NCBI RefSeq assembly: GCF_030282825.1
Contig: NZ_JASTZU010000016.1
Location: 19,505 to 83,504 of the forward strand
Direction of reading: 5' to 3'
Length of the DNA: 64,000 nt
DNA from: Aquibacillus rhizosphaerae
GTDB lineage: Bacteria; Bacillota; Bacilli; Bacillales; Amphibacillaceae
The notes under the pieces are model-generated. The model did not search any database and had not been told where the DNA came from. It was given only the letters and a program-made list of their open reading frames with translations. Of the stretch, positions 34,993-43,322 are shown one piece after another. Made by a program: the position numbers and the translations under genes. Numbering within the stretch: position 1 is the stretch's first letter; the number at the start of each line of letters is the position of its first letter.

Positions 34993-35388
34993 GTGAATGT
35001 CGAAATTATGAGTTTTACTGAAAGAACAATTAAAGCTACTGAACTAATGACACTTTATCATGATGCAGGGTGGTGGGGAGAAAGAAAAGAACAAGATATT
35101 GAGCATATGTTACAGCGAGTAGTTTCAGTTGGTGTGTGGAAAAATGACGTTCTTATAGGCTTTGCAAGATCTGTTACAGACGGAATGTTTAGGGCTTATA
35201 TTGAGGATGTTGTAATACATAAAGAATTCCAAAAAACAGGTATAGGGAAAAACCTTGTTTCACGACTGCTAGACGAACTTTCACATATTGATATTATTAG
35301 TTTGTTTTGTGAAAAGGATTTAATCACTTTTTACGAGAAAAATAACTTTAATTTTAGTAAGTCTCAATTTGTTATGCACAGAAAATAA
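34993..35388 (+). CDS. GNAT acetyltransferase
   Basis: About 132 residues. The acetyl-CoA loop is QKTGIGKNLV (residues about 88-97) after the strand AYIEDVVIHKEF, and the fold ends with FYEKNNFNFSKSQFVMHRK. This is the small single-domain GNAT type, targets unknown. GTG 34993 is preferred because AGGAGTGG is seven to nine bases upstream; an in-frame TTG lies at 34966. It is the first of three consecutive acetyltransferase genes separated by boundary repeats. Confidence 0.8.
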   Translation: MNVEIMSFTERTIKATELMTLYHDAGWWGERKEQDIEHMLQRVVSVGVWKNDVLIGFARSVTDGMFRAYIEDVVIHKEFQKTGIGKNLVSRLLDELSHIDIISLFCEKDLITFYEKNNFNFSKSQFVMHRK

Positions 35389-35396
35389 AGAATAGG

Positions 35397-35482
35397 TTAT
35401 GAACTAAAGGATGCGTTTCTTCAATAACGAGGAAACGCTATTGATTTATACAATAAATAAAGGTAAATAATGTTAAAATGGT
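35397..35482 (+). repeat. Boundary repeat copy with hairpin and promoter-like box
   Basis: AACTAAAGGATGC core (35402-35414), the stem GCGTTTCTTC/GAGGAAACGC (35413-35438) and ATAATGTTAAAATGG (35467-35481). The order is that of class B, but the hairpin sequence is different. Confidence 0.6.
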
Positions 35483-35543
35483 GTTATTAAATATATTTTT
35501 GAAATAAAGGGCGGTCGAATAAAAAAATTGGGGGATTATTGAA

Positions 35544-36092
35544 ATGTTTTCATATAAAGTTAACGATCAAATAGTAATTGAGATATTACAACAACATCAT
35601 AAAGAGGAATTGTATAGATTAATCAATTCAAATAGAGAACACTTACGAAAATGGTTACTTTGGGTAGATAAAAGAAAATCAGCAGAGGATTTTGAATCAA
35701 TCATACCAATATGGATAACTAATTATGCGAATAATGATGGGTTTGATGCAGGTATTAGATATAATGGAAAATTGGTTGGTATGATTGGACTGCATTATAT
35801 TGATTGGAAAAATAGAGCGACAAGTATAGGATACTTTTTATCCGAAGATGCTCAAGGTAAAGGTATTATTACCAACAGTGTTAAATCATTAGTGAATTAT
35901 CTTTTTGGAGAAATGAATCTACATAGAATTGAAATTCAGTGTGCAACAAATAATTTAAAAAGTATCTCTATCCCCAAAAGATTAGGATTTGAAGAAGAAG
36001 GAATTAAACGTGATGGACAATGGCTATACGATCACTTTGTTGATTTAGTTACTTTTAGCCTGTTAAGAAGTGATTGGGATAAAAATAATTAA
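35544..36092 (+). CDS. GNAT acetyltransferase, RimL type
   Basis: The 182-residue protein has the RimL layout: LQQHHKEELYRLINSNREHL RKWLLWVD split over the first 45 residues, AGIRYNGKLVGMIGLHYIDW, the loop SEDAQGKGIITNSV and the recognition helix IPKRLGFEEEGIKRDGQWLY. Relatives acetylate ribosomal proteins or other amines. The ATG has GGGGGAT upstream. The end is 20 bases before a class A repeat. Confidence 0.85.
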   Translation: MFSYKVNDQIVIEILQQHHKEELYRLINSNREHLRKWLLWVDKRKSAEDFESIIPIWITNYANNDGFDAGIRYNGKLVGMIGLHYIDWKNRATSIGYFLSEDAQGKGIITNSVKSLVNYLFGEMNLHRIEIQCATNNLKSISIPKRLGFEEEGIKRDGQWLYDHFVDLVTFSLLRSDWDKNN

Positions 36093-36101
36093 TATTTTAG
36101 T

Positions 36102-36150
36102 TTATTGCACTAACGGGAGCTTTACTTCAACTAGAAACTTTGTGAGGTTA
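36102..36150 (+). repeat. Boundary repeat, class A
   Basis: TTGCACTAACGGGAGCTTTA, CTTCAACTAGAAACTTTGTG. The core is at 36112-36120, immediately before the next acetyltransferase gene. Confidence 0.65.
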
Positions 36151-36181
36151 GATGATAATTGTTAAAAAGGAGAGGTTGTTA

Positions 36182-36625
36182 GTGACTGAAAGAATTGAAA
36201 TTATGACAATTAATAAATTGGAACAATGTATCGAATTGTACATGCAAGTTTTCAATAGTGAGCCGTGGAAGGAAACTTGGAGTTTTGAAGTTGCGAAAGA
36301 AAGACTTTTAGATTTAATCAATACACCTAAATTCCTTGGCTTTTCACTATATATTGAGGATAATTTAATTGGTTTTATTGCAGGAAACAACAAAAAATCC
36401 TACCAAGAGTCAACATATTATTTAGCAGAACTTTGTATAAGTAATCAAGTTCAAGGAAAGGGTTATGGAACAAAACTGTTAAAATTATTGGAGCTTGAAT
36501 TAAAAAGTAGAAATACTAAAAGTTTGTATTTAATAACTTCTATTGGTGGGGTTGCAGAAGCATTTTATAAAAAGAATGGTTATCAAATAAATGATAATAG
36601 GTTAATTCTAAAGAAGAATTTATAA
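36182..36625 (+). CDS. GNAT acetyltransferase
   Basis: About 148 residues. LAELCISNQVQGKGYGTKLL carries the acetyl-CoA-binding loop, and SIGGVAEAFYKKNGYQIND the C-terminal helix. The N-terminal CIELYMQVFNSEPWKETWS resembles small-molecule acetyltransferases (aminoglycoside 6'-N type), but no resistance role can be claimed. GTG 36182 has AAGGAGAGG nine bases upstream and is preferred to the ATG at 36152. Confidence 0.8.
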   Translation: MTERIEIMTINKLEQCIELYMQVFNSEPWKETWSFEVAKERLLDLINTPKFLGFSLYIEDNLIGFIAGNNKKSYQESTYYLAELCISNQVQGKGYGTKLLKLLELELKSRNTKSLYLITSIGGVAEAFYKKNGYQINDNRLILKKNL

Positions 36626-36637
36626 ATGAAGTTTATT

Positions 36638-36690
36638 TCACTAACGGGTACTTTAGTTGAACAATAAGGAGTTTTATTAAGTGTATCGAA
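36638..36690 (+). repeat. Boundary repeat, class A
   Basis: TTTCACTAACGGGTACTTTA, GTTGAACAATAAGGAGTTTT. The core is at 36643-36651, about 20 bases after the acetyltransferase stop. The 36691-36933 stretch that follows contains a weak GTT-AAGGCGTTTT hairpin and no gene. Confidence 0.65.
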
Positions 36691-36933
36691 AGAGTTAGAA
36701 TCATGATCCTATGTCAGTAGATAATCATTCCTTAAATAAATTTAAACGTATAAATTATAATTAATATTTCAGATATATATACAAACAGTTATTCTAACAA
36801 AAACCTTAGATGAAAATCTACTTCAAGAAACCTCGAGGTCGGTTCTTCAAAACGTTAAGGCGTTTTTATATGTCGTTTCCTATATAGTTAGATGATTTCA
36901 AACCGGTTAGACAGGAAGAAAAGGGAGAATTTT

Positions 36934-37329
36934 ATGAAGAAAATTTATGTAGGAGATGCATTAATTTTTATAGCTCTCCTATTAATAAGTTGTTCCGAAC
37001 GTGAAATATATGTTTTAGAGGGTGAAAGTGATCATTGGGAAGCAAAGTTAAAAGTGACTGTACAGGAAAATGATAATATATCAAAATATTTTGTTGTTAA
37101 CTACAAAGGTGAATTAACACAGTTGGCTGATATAAGCAGGTTAGAGTATTCATACAAGACTGCTACATCTAGTGAGGAAACGGAAATTGATTTTAATGGA
37201 GAACCTCCTCAGAAAAAATCGTTTACTCATCGTAGTGGAAGTAATGGCAGTTCATTTAACGCTGATCAATCGGTAGATGTTTCTATAAAATGGGATGATA
37301 ATGATGAAAATATGAGTCTAAAAGAATGA
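36934..37329 (+). CDS. Lipoprotein of unknown function
   Basis: A 131-residue protein: signal peptide MKKIYVGDALIFIALLLISC with lipobox LISC, then YVLEGESDHWEAKLKVTVQE and a beta-rich domain ending in VDVSIKWDDNDENMSLKE. AAGGGAG eight bases before ATG 36934 fixes the start over the open frame at 36892. The domain pattern (about 110 residues, immunoglobulin-like strands) recurs in small Bacillus lipoproteins. Likely surface-exposed. Confidence 0.7.
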   Translation: MKKIYVGDALIFIALLLISCSEREIYVLEGESDHWEAKLKVTVQENDNISKYFVVNYKGELTQLADISRLEYSYKTATSSEETEIDFNGEPPQKKSFTHRSGSNGSSFNADQSVDVSIKWDDNDENMSLKE

Positions 37330-37448
37330 TTTTCATATGTGAAACCATTTTACGATTATTCCCTTGAATTCATGTCTTCAACATAAGGGAGCGTTACTTC
37401 AAGAAAAACAGTAGCACCAAGTAGGTTAATTAAAATAGGAGGGGTATT

Positions 37449-38066
37449 ATTAAAAAACAAATTTTCATTGTACTAATTGTATTTCTATTCTTTTTAATTG
37501 CTATAAATGTAATGACGGATGAAGAATCAGTGGAGGAATCAATTGAGTTAGAAAATAATAAAGAAAACGATTCTGTAAATGATGAAACTGATAGTGAAAA
37601 AGATTCAAAGTATGACGAAATTGACATAGTGATCGAAATAGATATCTATAAAAACTACTTTAATAACCCCATTGATCAACCAACCCAAGATGCATTAGAT
37701 TTAATTCGAAAAGCTGCAAAATCAGTAAGTCCTGTAGGAAAAGCAGATATTCCAGAACCTGAAAATATCAACGCTTTTTTTGCTGGGAGCAATGATGAAC
37801 TTTCATCGTTATTTCAGAAAAACAACGAAAATAATAGCCAAAGCGAACTTGTTATGGTTTTAGCGGGTAAACCTTTTGCGTTAGACCAAGCAGCAGATTT
37901 AATCGAGAATGAAAAAATTAAACAGGATTTAATATATCTTGCTAATGAACTATTCAAAATTGAATTTTACGCTATAAGTGATATCGATGAATTCTTCACT
38001 GCATATGAAAAGTACGTTGATATTCAAAAGAAGATATTGAAAATATACTATGCTATTAATCAATAG
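37449..38066 (+). CDS. Secreted or anchored protein with an apparent ATT start
   Basis: The first canonical ATG (37512) lies after a hydrophobic segment IKKQIFIVLIVFLFFLIAIN that is in frame upstream and directly preceded by GGAGGGG. The best-spaced start is therefore ATT at 37449, giving 205 residues with a signal anchor, an acidic D/E/N/S-rich linker and a helical C-terminal domain (PTQDALDLIRKAAKSVSPVG ... FTAYEKYVDIQKKILKIYYA). Family unknown. Parts of it recur, deleted, at 41130-41260. Confidence 0.6.
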   Translation: MKKQIFIVLIVFLFFLIAINVMTDEESVEESIELENNKENDSVNDETDSEKDSKYDEIDIVIEIDIYKNYFNNPIDQPTQDALDLIRKAAKSVSPVGKADIPEPENINAFFAGSNDELSSLFQKNNENNSQSELVMVLAGKPFALDQAADLIENEKIKQDLIYLANELFKIEFYAISDIDEFFTAYEKYVDIQKKILKIYYAINQ

Positions 38067-38089
38067 TGAAGAAGTAATACGAAAGGTGT

Positions 38090-38140
38090 ATGAAGTCAAC
38101 AAAAAAATCGTTGATTATGACTAAGTAGTTCGGTTTCGGT
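38090..38140 (+). repeat. Short dispersed repeat (with 44130-44185)
   Basis: GTCAACAAAAAAATCGTTGA, TTATGACTAAGTAGTTCG corresponds to TTCAACAAAAGTATCGTCGA, TAATGGCTAAGTAGTTCG at 44137-44174. It resembles the stem part of class B boundaries. Confidence 0.5.
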
Positions 38141-38328
38141 GGAGAAGTATACGAAATAGCATACTAATTGAAAGAATTAATGCATATGATTTGGTCTGTA
38201 ATTTTATTTTATATAAATAAAGAGTTTGTGAAGAATAATGCTTAAACTTTCGCAACTGAATACTTAATGATTAAGCAAGAAATTACCGTGATAATATATT
38301 ATTAGATTTGACGATGAGGTGATGTTCA

Positions 38329-38478
38329 ATGATGAAATTGATGTTTATTCTTGCAGCTGTGTCTATTCCTTTATTTATTTATTTTGATAAAGGAGCTACT
38401 GGACTTTTACTTTCTTTATTTTTCATGTTTCTTGCAGCATTTTTTAGTAAACGTAGATTTAATAAAAAAGATCAGTGA
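38329..38478 (+). CDS. Small two-span membrane protein (paralogue of 41291-41440)
   Basis: A 49-residue protein MMKLMFILAAVSIPLFIYFD, KGATGLLLSLFFMFLAAFFS, KRRFNKKDQ with two membrane helices. GATGAGGTGAT lies eight bases before the ATG pair. A nearly identical gene of the same length is at 41291, with the same leader and neighbours. Conservation of length and sense between the copies supports real translation. Function unknown. Confidence 0.7.
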   Translation: MMKLMFILAAVSIPLFIYFDKGATGLLLSLFFMFLAAFFSKRRFNKKDQ

Positions 38479-38647
38479 AACAATTAAATGTAAGATGTTA
38501 ATTAAGATATATCTGATTGTTACATTTTGAACAGTTAAAACCTTCTCATATAAAATAGAATGTAATAGATTGTACTAAAAGTATAAGATTATCCAGAAAT
38601 ATTTAACCTCTGGCTTAAATATTTCTCCATTGTGAAGGGAGAATTAA

Positions 38648-39163
38648 ATGTTAGGAATCAAAAATTTTAATCCCAAAATATACACTAACTCATCGGATAT
38701 TATAGAAGACCACAGAACTAAATTTGAATATCTGATTGGTAAAAATGTACAAGAAATATGGGTTGCATGGGGACATGATGAAAATACATGGTTTAATGAT
38801 TGTCCCGTGATTATCCGTTTTGAGGATTGCCAATTAGAATTATGTGCGTATAAAACGGATGAATACGCTGTTACGTTTAATGAAATTCTGATTTCACAGG
38901 AGCTTAATTGGTATGGGACAGATTTAAAGCTTAGTTGGAAAAAGAATATGTTAGAAGACCTTCATTTTGCTATTGGTAAACGGGTGAATAGGATTGAAAT
39001 TATTGAAAGATATGATACAAAAGCAACGGATTATTGTTATTTAGTTGGTATTGGGCTTCACTTGAACGATGGCTATTTTTCCATATGTAATGGACTGGAT
39101 GAGAACGTAATAATCAAAAAAAGAAAAGAAGGGCCAAACTATAAGTACACAATTATCAAATAG
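38648..39163 (+). CDS. Hypothetical protein of 171 residues
   Basis: A soluble alpha/beta protein with tryptophan-rich blocks: FEYLIGKNVQEIWVAWGHDE, ELNWYGTDLKLSWKKNMLED and CYLVGIGLHLNDGYFSICNG. The family is not recognised; the compact single-domain layout without signals is like that of immunity-type proteins, which is only an impression. GTGAAGGGAG precedes the ATG. A fragment of the TDLKLSW region recurs at about 41458-41512. Confidence 0.6.
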   Translation: MLGIKNFNPKIYTNSSDIIEDHRTKFEYLIGKNVQEIWVAWGHDENTWFNDCPVIIRFEDCQLELCAYKTDEYAVTFNEILISQELNWYGTDLKLSWKKNMLEDLHFAIGKRVNRIEIIERYDTKATDYCYLVGIGLHLNDGYFSICNGLDENVIIKKRKEGPNYKYTIIK

Positions 39164-39227
39164 AATTTTTGTTTTTAGGATGAATTAGTAGTTTGTAAAC
39201 TTCAGTATAATGGTGAAAGAACTCAAA

Positions 39228-39300
39228 AAAAGATTTTGTGTGCTATTAATTTTGTCTGAATCCAAAAGGTTATTGGGATTTTATGTTAAAATTAATAACT
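39228..39300 (+). repeat. Boundary repeat, class B, partial
   Basis: ATTGGGATTTTATGTTAAAA (39272-39291) preceded by a degenerate region AAAAGATTTTGTGTGCTATT. The core is not clear in this copy. Confidence 0.5.
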
Positions 39301-39374
39301 GAACAGTTGTACGTAGTAAATTGACGTGATTATGAAATAAAGACATATATCAACAATTTATGGGGCGAAAGAAG

Positions 39375-39818
39375 ATGAATTATAATATAGAAATTTTATT
39401 GGAAGCTAACGAAAACTTTTCAACCTTTTTACATAAGAAAATGAAAGAATTTAACAATATGTATTCCATATATCATAAAGAAGCGAGGGAAAAGGAAGCT
39501 GTAAAGCCAATAAACATAATTGTGTCTGATCACAATAAAAACTGGATTGGTGGTATTAATGCAGATGTTTATTGGGATTGGATGGAGATTAACAATTTTT
39601 GGTTTCGTGAAGAATACAGAGGTAAAGGTTTAGGTGGGCACCTTCTTGGAAAAGCGGAAAAAATCGCTAAAGAGAAGGGTGCAAAGAAAGTACTTTTAAC
39701 CACTTTCGAATTTCAAGCCCGTGCTTTTTATGAAATGAAAGGATTTCAAGTTGTAGGTGAAATTAAAGATTATCCTCCTGGTAGTAGTTATTATACTATG
39801 GTAAAAATACTAAGTTAA
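39375..39818 (+). CDS. GNAT acetyltransferase
   Basis: About 147 residues with FWFREEYRGKGLGGHLLGKA as acetyl-CoA-binding helix and TTFEFQARAFYEMKGFQVVG at the C-terminus. The strand WIGGINADVYWDWMEI precedes it. It resembles YhhY/YjaB-type single-domain enzymes. The upstream ATG at 39360 lacks a ribosome site, whereas GGGGCG at 39363-39368 serves ATG 39375. Confidence 0.8.
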   Translation: MNYNIEILLEANENFSTFLHKKMKEFNNMYSIYHKEAREKEAVKPINIIVSDHNKNWIGGINADVYWDWMEINNFWFREEYRGKGLGGHLLGKAEKIAKEKGAKKVLLTTFEFQARAFYEMKGFQVVGEIKDYPPGSSYYTMVKILS

Positions 39819-39827
39819 TAGAATTTC

Positions 39828-39920
39828 TGATTCTATTAACGGTTGCTTACTTTAATTAGGAAAATGCAACCTTGTTTTACTAATATAGCGCGTTGTTTAA
39901 CAACGAATAGTGAACTATAT
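39828..39920 (+). repeat. Boundary repeat, class A, long copy
   Basis: The core AACGGTTGC (39838-39846) and GCAACC (39868-39873) are complementary. CTTGTTTTACTAATATAGCG, CGTTGTTTAACAACG extends the homology to other copies (52.37 and 54.13 kb). A similar flank precedes the MSRQ pseudogene at 48.1 kb. Confidence 0.75.
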
Positions 39921-39946
39921 AATAAATAGATAATGGAGATGTTTAT

Positions 39947-40114
39947 ATGAGTCGTCAGCTTCAGCAGGTAATTATATTAATAACAATAGTAGCATCAATA
40001 TATGTGTGGACGTATGGATTGACCGCTTTAATAGAAATGACTACTCAGCTTTGTAAAACTATGTATTCCGCGGGGCATAATTTCGGATCCTATCTGAAAG
40101 ATATATTCAATTAA
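39947..40114 (+). CDS. Small membrane protein, 55 residues (MSRQ family)
   Basis: MSRQLQQVIILITIVASIYV, WTYGLTALIEMTTQ and an amphipathic tail SAGHNFGSYLKDIFN: one membrane span and a possible second helix. GGAGATG precedes the ATG. A broken paralogue with the same leader and start lies at 48114, which indicates that the sequence was conserved as a protein. Function unknown. Confidence 0.6.
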   Translation: MSRQLQQVIILITIVASIYVWTYGLTALIEMTTQLCKTMYSAGHNFGSYLKDIFN

Positions 40115-40223
40115 ATAACACCATCCCTAAGTTAGGAAATGGATTCTTGTTCTATTAAAGCAATAGTGGTTGAGGACAGAGATATGTAACAGTTACTTAT
40201 TTGGATTAACAAGGAGGGAGTAT

Positions 40224-40334
40224 ATGGAAACAATCAGAGATTTTGGATGGTTTTTATTACTATTTATTTTGGTTGTTGGATTAATTGCTTCTATCTTTTA
40301 TATTTTTATTTCGTTCTTTAGAAAATATTGGTAA
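40224..40334 (+). CDS. Single-span membrane peptide, 36 residues
   Basis: A strong AAGGAGGGAG leader five bases before an ATG and METIRDFGWFLLLFILVVGL, IASIFYIFISFFRKYW: one helix followed by basic residues. The length and layout are those of small membrane regulators, but the role is unknown. Confidence 0.5.
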   Translation: METIRDFGWFLLLFILVVGLIASIFYIFISFFRKYW

Positions 40335-40369
40335 GAATAATATTTCAATTTAAGAAAGGGCGAGGCTCT

Positions 40370-40993
40370 TTGAAAAAACACTATTTCATTTTCGGTTCTA
40401 TCGTACTATTATTTTTAATATTAACCTCTGGTTGCACTAATACAATTGATAAAACACCTACTATTTCAGTTAATTCTGAGTCTGAATATGTAAATACTTT
40501 TGAGGATTTAAACTTAGGAATACTATATGATTTTAATTTCAAATTACCTAATGCAGATAAGAGTTGGGTGAATCTATGGGTAGAAAGATATAATGATGGA
40601 AAAATAGATTTTCAACCATTAACGCAATTATCTTATGGTAACAGCCCAAATGAAGTTACCGAAGGACATTTGGGGTTTGGAATGATTGGTCCGAACGCAG
40701 AAGATACTTTAGTATTTCTTTATGGACCTGGTGTGAGCACTCATCCTTCATTAATTGAAAAGGAATCGAAGACTGATATGTTTAGTTCTTGGGACTATGC
40801 TATTGGTAATGAAGAAGTAGAGTTAGAATTAGGTGAAACAAAAATATTAGCAGCTTATAGAGAAACGGAAAGTAATTCAATGAGCACGATCGACTTACAA
40901 AATGAGGAATCAATAAATAAAATGATTAAACAAGATGATATGATCTTATTACTGAAGATAAAAATAGAAGAAAAAAGTTTATATCAAAACTAA
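40370..40993 (+). CDS. Lipoprotein of unknown function
   Basis: The TTG start at 40370 opens LKKHYFIFGSIVLLFLILTS-GC, a lipoprotein signal with lipobox TSGC. The 185-residue mature domain contains LNLGILYDFNFKLPNADKSW, VNLWVERYNDGK, EGHLGFGMIGPNAEDTLVFL and a C-terminal strand MILLLKIKIEEKS. GCGAGG lies five bases before the TTG; the frame is open from 40328 without a ribosome site. Surface-located; the family is common in bacilli as a hypothetical. Confidence 0.68.
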   Translation: MKKHYFIFGSIVLLFLILTSGCTNTIDKTPTISVNSESEYVNTFEDLNLGILYDFNFKLPNADKSWVNLWVERYNDGKIDFQPLTQLSYGNSPNEVTEGHLGFGMIGPNAEDTLVFLYGPGVSTHPSLIEKESKTDMFSSWDYAIGNEEVELELGETKILAAYRETESNSMSTIDLQNEESINKMIKQDDMILLLKIKIEEKSLYQN

Positions 40994-41029
40994 AGAACTG
41001 TAAAAAGCTCTGTTTTGTGAAACGATGTA

Positions 41030-41085
41030 CTCAAACTTTTATAAAGAGTTGTCGATGCAGGAGCTGTAGCATAAAAGGGAGGGAG
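41030..41085 (+). repeat. Boundary repeat, degenerate copy
   Basis: TACTCAAACTTTTATAAAGA, GTTGTCGATGCAGGAGCTGT has the GTTGTCGATG element of the boundary hairpins (13.14 kb) and lies after the lipoprotein gene. Confidence 0.4.
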
Positions 41086-41117
41086 TTATTGAGCTTTAAA
41101 TTAGCAGGTTAACAAAA

Positions 41118-41512
41118 GTGGAGGGGTATTTAGAAAATAATCATGAAAACAATTTTGTAAAAGATGAAGCGGGTAATGAAAAGAAACAAAGTATGACGGA
41201 ATTGACATAGTGATTGAACCAGATATATGAAAACCACTTTAAAAATAATCCCATTTGATGTTATTACATGTAACGATGAGGTGATATACAATGATGAAAT
41301 TAATGTTTATTCTTGCAGCTGTAACTATTCCTTTGTTTGTTTATTTTGATAAAGGGGCTACTGGATTTTTACTTTCTTTTTTATTCTTGTTTCTTGGAGC
41401 ATTTTTTAGTAAACCTAGATTTAATATAAAAGACAAGTGAAACAATTAAATATTGGTATAGGACAGATTTAAAGCTTAGTTGGGAAGAGAATAAGTTAGA
41501 CGGGAAAGACTG
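41118..41512 (+). repeat. Degenerate duplicate of the 37.4-39.0 kb segment
   Basis: Collinear pieces are preserved: GGAGGGGTATT (41120) and AAAGTATGACGGAATTGACA (41187) from the secreted-protein gene, the complete 49-residue membrane gene, and ATTGGTATAGGACAGATTTA, AAGCTTAGTTGG (41451-41484) from the 171-residue gene. The material between the pieces is deleted. The copy keeps only the small membrane gene intact. Confidence 0.8.
41291..41440 (+). CDS. Small two-span membrane protein (paralogue of 38329-38478)
   Basis: A 49-residue protein MMKLMFILAAVTIPLFVYFD, KGATGFLLSFLFLFLGAFFS, KPRFNIKDK. About eight residues differ from the 38329 copy, mostly conservative within the helices, and no gap or stop is present while both flanks have decayed. 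GATGAGGTGAT leader as in the other copy. The contrast with the degenerate surroundings suggests selection for this peptide. Confidence 0.68.
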   Translation: MMKLMFILAAVTIPLFVYFDKGATGFLLSFLFLFLGAFFSKPRFNIKDK

Positions 41513-41815
41513 AGTGACATTAGTTCACCGACTCTAATTATAGGTGGCGGAGGAAATAGTCAAATACTATAAGATTATAGCTAAAGTGTACGAATGTTAG
41601 TAAGGGTGTTTGCTTTTCATTGTCAAAGTAAAGTGGCAGTTTAGCACAAGAAAAGAAAGTTTGGTTATTTGGCTGATAAAAAGCAGAAAAGAATACATAA
41701 GAAGTGTTAACTCATTTGTTCCCTAAATTTGTTTTATTTCCATTAAGATTTATTTTAACGTTATTTAGAGATATTGGAAAATTAACATGGAACTCTTTTT
41801 GATGGTGCTGGATTA
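41513..41815 (+). other. Geneless stretch
   Basis: It contains no supported gene. A TTCATTGTCAAAGTAAAGTG piece recalls the tail of class B boundaries, and ATTTATTTTAACGTTATTTA a degenerate promoter-like box before the next gene. Confidence 0.4.
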
Positions 41816-41830
41816 ATGGGCAAAAGGAAG

Positions 41831-42835
41831 GTGATTGATATCAGAAGAGTTTATAGATTCTTTTCTCTTATTTTAATTCTTCTTATGGTTAGTTGTTCAA
41901 ATGATACAGCACAAGAAAATGAAAATACAGGTTCTAAGGCAATTCTAAATTCAGAACCCGTTACATTTGTGCATAACAAGCATGAATTTAAAGTTGTTTA
42001 CTATTTTGCAGAGTTTTTAAACTATATTGAAAAAGCAGAACAAGAGCCAGGTAACTTAGATGAATTATACATAGAGTCAGTTTTAAATCCATTCTCCAAA
42101 GATGTATTCGGGGAGTACTATGGTGAGACTTTATCTAGTAATTGGGGTTTAGGAACACCAACAAACACCGAAATTTTGAAAAGATACAATGAAGCACTTT
42201 TAGAAGATCAAGATAAAATAAATAGTTTAATAGTTGAAGCTTTAAAAAAGTCGGTGAATGAACTCCCACCAGGAACAGATAAAACTGTTTATGTATTTCC
42301 TGCTAATCCAAAAAATGCATCTGTAATGAAATGGATAAAAGGGGTTTCAGGTCTAACTTGGAATAAAGATTTTTTTCTTATTCAGATTGCACCTTCTTTT
42401 TTAAATGAAGATATGCTGAAGCTTGCTGTTGCCCATGAATATCACCATTCCGTTTTATTTGAGGATAAAGACAACTACAATAATACAACTGTGTTGGGGG
42501 AGGTCTTGTTGGAAGGTAGAGCTGACAAATTTTCACGGATTTTGTATCCAGAAATTGAACCACCGTGGAGCCATTTTTCTCCTTCACAAGAAGAAGCTAC
42601 ATGGAATTTATTAAATGAAAATATAGATTCTACCGATTATTCAATTATTGATGATTTATTTAATGGGGTTCGAAGTAAAGGAATTCCAGATAGATCCAAT
42701 TATAAAATCGGATACGCAATTATGACGAACTTTATTCAAAAAAATCCTGATATTACAATTTTAGAGTGGTCTAAAATGTCCCCAATAGAAATTCTTGAAA
42801 AAAGTAATTATGAGGAAAAGAAGTTTGATAAATAA
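41831..42835 (+). CDS. DUF2268-type zinc protease-like lipoprotein
   Basis: About 334 residues. The lipoprotein signal is RRVYRFFSLILILLMVSCSN with lipobox MVSC. The catalytic motif HEYHH with a downstream glutamate (GEVLLEGRADKFSRILYP) is that of gluzincin-like DUF2268 proteases. The mature protein would sit outside the membrane. Canonical starts are GTG 41831 or ATG 41816, but AAGGAAGGTG is ideally spaced for the ATC at 41840, which would give the usual MRR- lipoprotein start. Substrate unknown. Confidence 0.75.
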   Translation: MIDIRRVYRFFSLILILLMVSCSNDTAQENENTGSKAILNSEPVTFVHNKHEFKVVYYFAEFLNYIEKAEQEPGNLDELYIESVLNPFSKDVFGEYYGETLSSNWGLGTPTNTEILKRYNEALLEDQDKINSLIVEALKKSVNELPPGTDKTVYVFPANPKNASVMKWIKGVSGLTWNKDFFLIQIAPSFLNEDMLKLAVAHEYHHSVLFEDKDNYNNTTVLGEVLLEGRADKFSRILYPEIEPPWSHFSPSQEEATWNLLNENIDSTDYSIIDDLFNGVRSKGIPDRSNYKIGYAIMTNFIQKNPDITILEWSKMSPIEILEKSNYEEKKFDK

Positions 42836-42857
42836 TCACAACTTGTGAATTAATACA

Positions 42858-42900
42858 TTTAAACAAACGAGTGCTTATCTGTAACAAGGAGAACAATTAG
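42858..42900 (+). repeat. Boundary repeat copy
   Basis: TTTAAACAAACGAGTGCTTA, TCTGTAACAAGGAGAAC. The core AACGAGTGC is at 42866-42874, 30 bases after the protease gene. Confidence 0.55.
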
Positions 42901-43032
42901 ATTATTGAAGCATTTGCATAAGTTATTGTTAAAGTATTGGATAGCAGTAGTGAACAAGGGCTTTCGAATACGGTAGCTCCTATTTCCTATTTTGTTAAAG
43001 GACAGTTTAGTTAAATACAAGGGGGTTACAAA

Positions 43033-43140
43033 GTGGAATATGAATTAAGTTTAAAAAATCGAAGCGTGAGAGTATGGTTGGGTATTTGTGCAGAAGAAAA
43101 GTATGAAATAACTTGTTCAAGTAACTGGTGCGATTATTAA
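43033..43140 (+). CDS. 35-residue ORF running into a boundary repeat
   Basis: CAAGGGGG seven bases upstream and GTG at 43033 give VEYELSLKNRSVRVWLGICA, EEKYEITCSSNWCDY. The last residues SNWCDY are encoded by the repeat (GTAACTGGTGCGATTATTAA). This looks like the front part of a longer soluble protein cut off by insertion or recombination at the repeat. No family can be assigned. Confidence 0.4.
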   Translation: MEYELSLKNRSVRVWLGICAEEKYEITCSSNWCDY

Positions 43141-43211
43141 GGAGTCTTCGATGCGGCATCTCTTATTGTAATAACGAACCAGGTTACTGTAAGTAAGGGG
43201 GAGCATGAATC

Positions 43212-43322
43212 ATGACAATCTATAATTTTCAATTGATTGCAGGTGTAGTTTTTCAATTTATGGTAGCTGTTTTGATAATACTTACTGCCATAGTGATTTA
43301 TAAAAAAATCTTTAATAAATAA
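43212..43322 (+). CDS. Single-span membrane peptide, 36 residues
   Basis: AAGGGGGAG lies before the ATG. MTIYNFQLIAGVVFQFMVAV, LIILTAIVIYKKIFNK forms one long membrane helix and a basic tail. Another short hydrophobic relic (SIVTGGAFVIFAWILYL) ends at 43418 before the next repeat. Confidence 0.45.
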   Translation: MTIYNFQLIAGVVFQFMVAVLIILTAIVIYKKIFNK

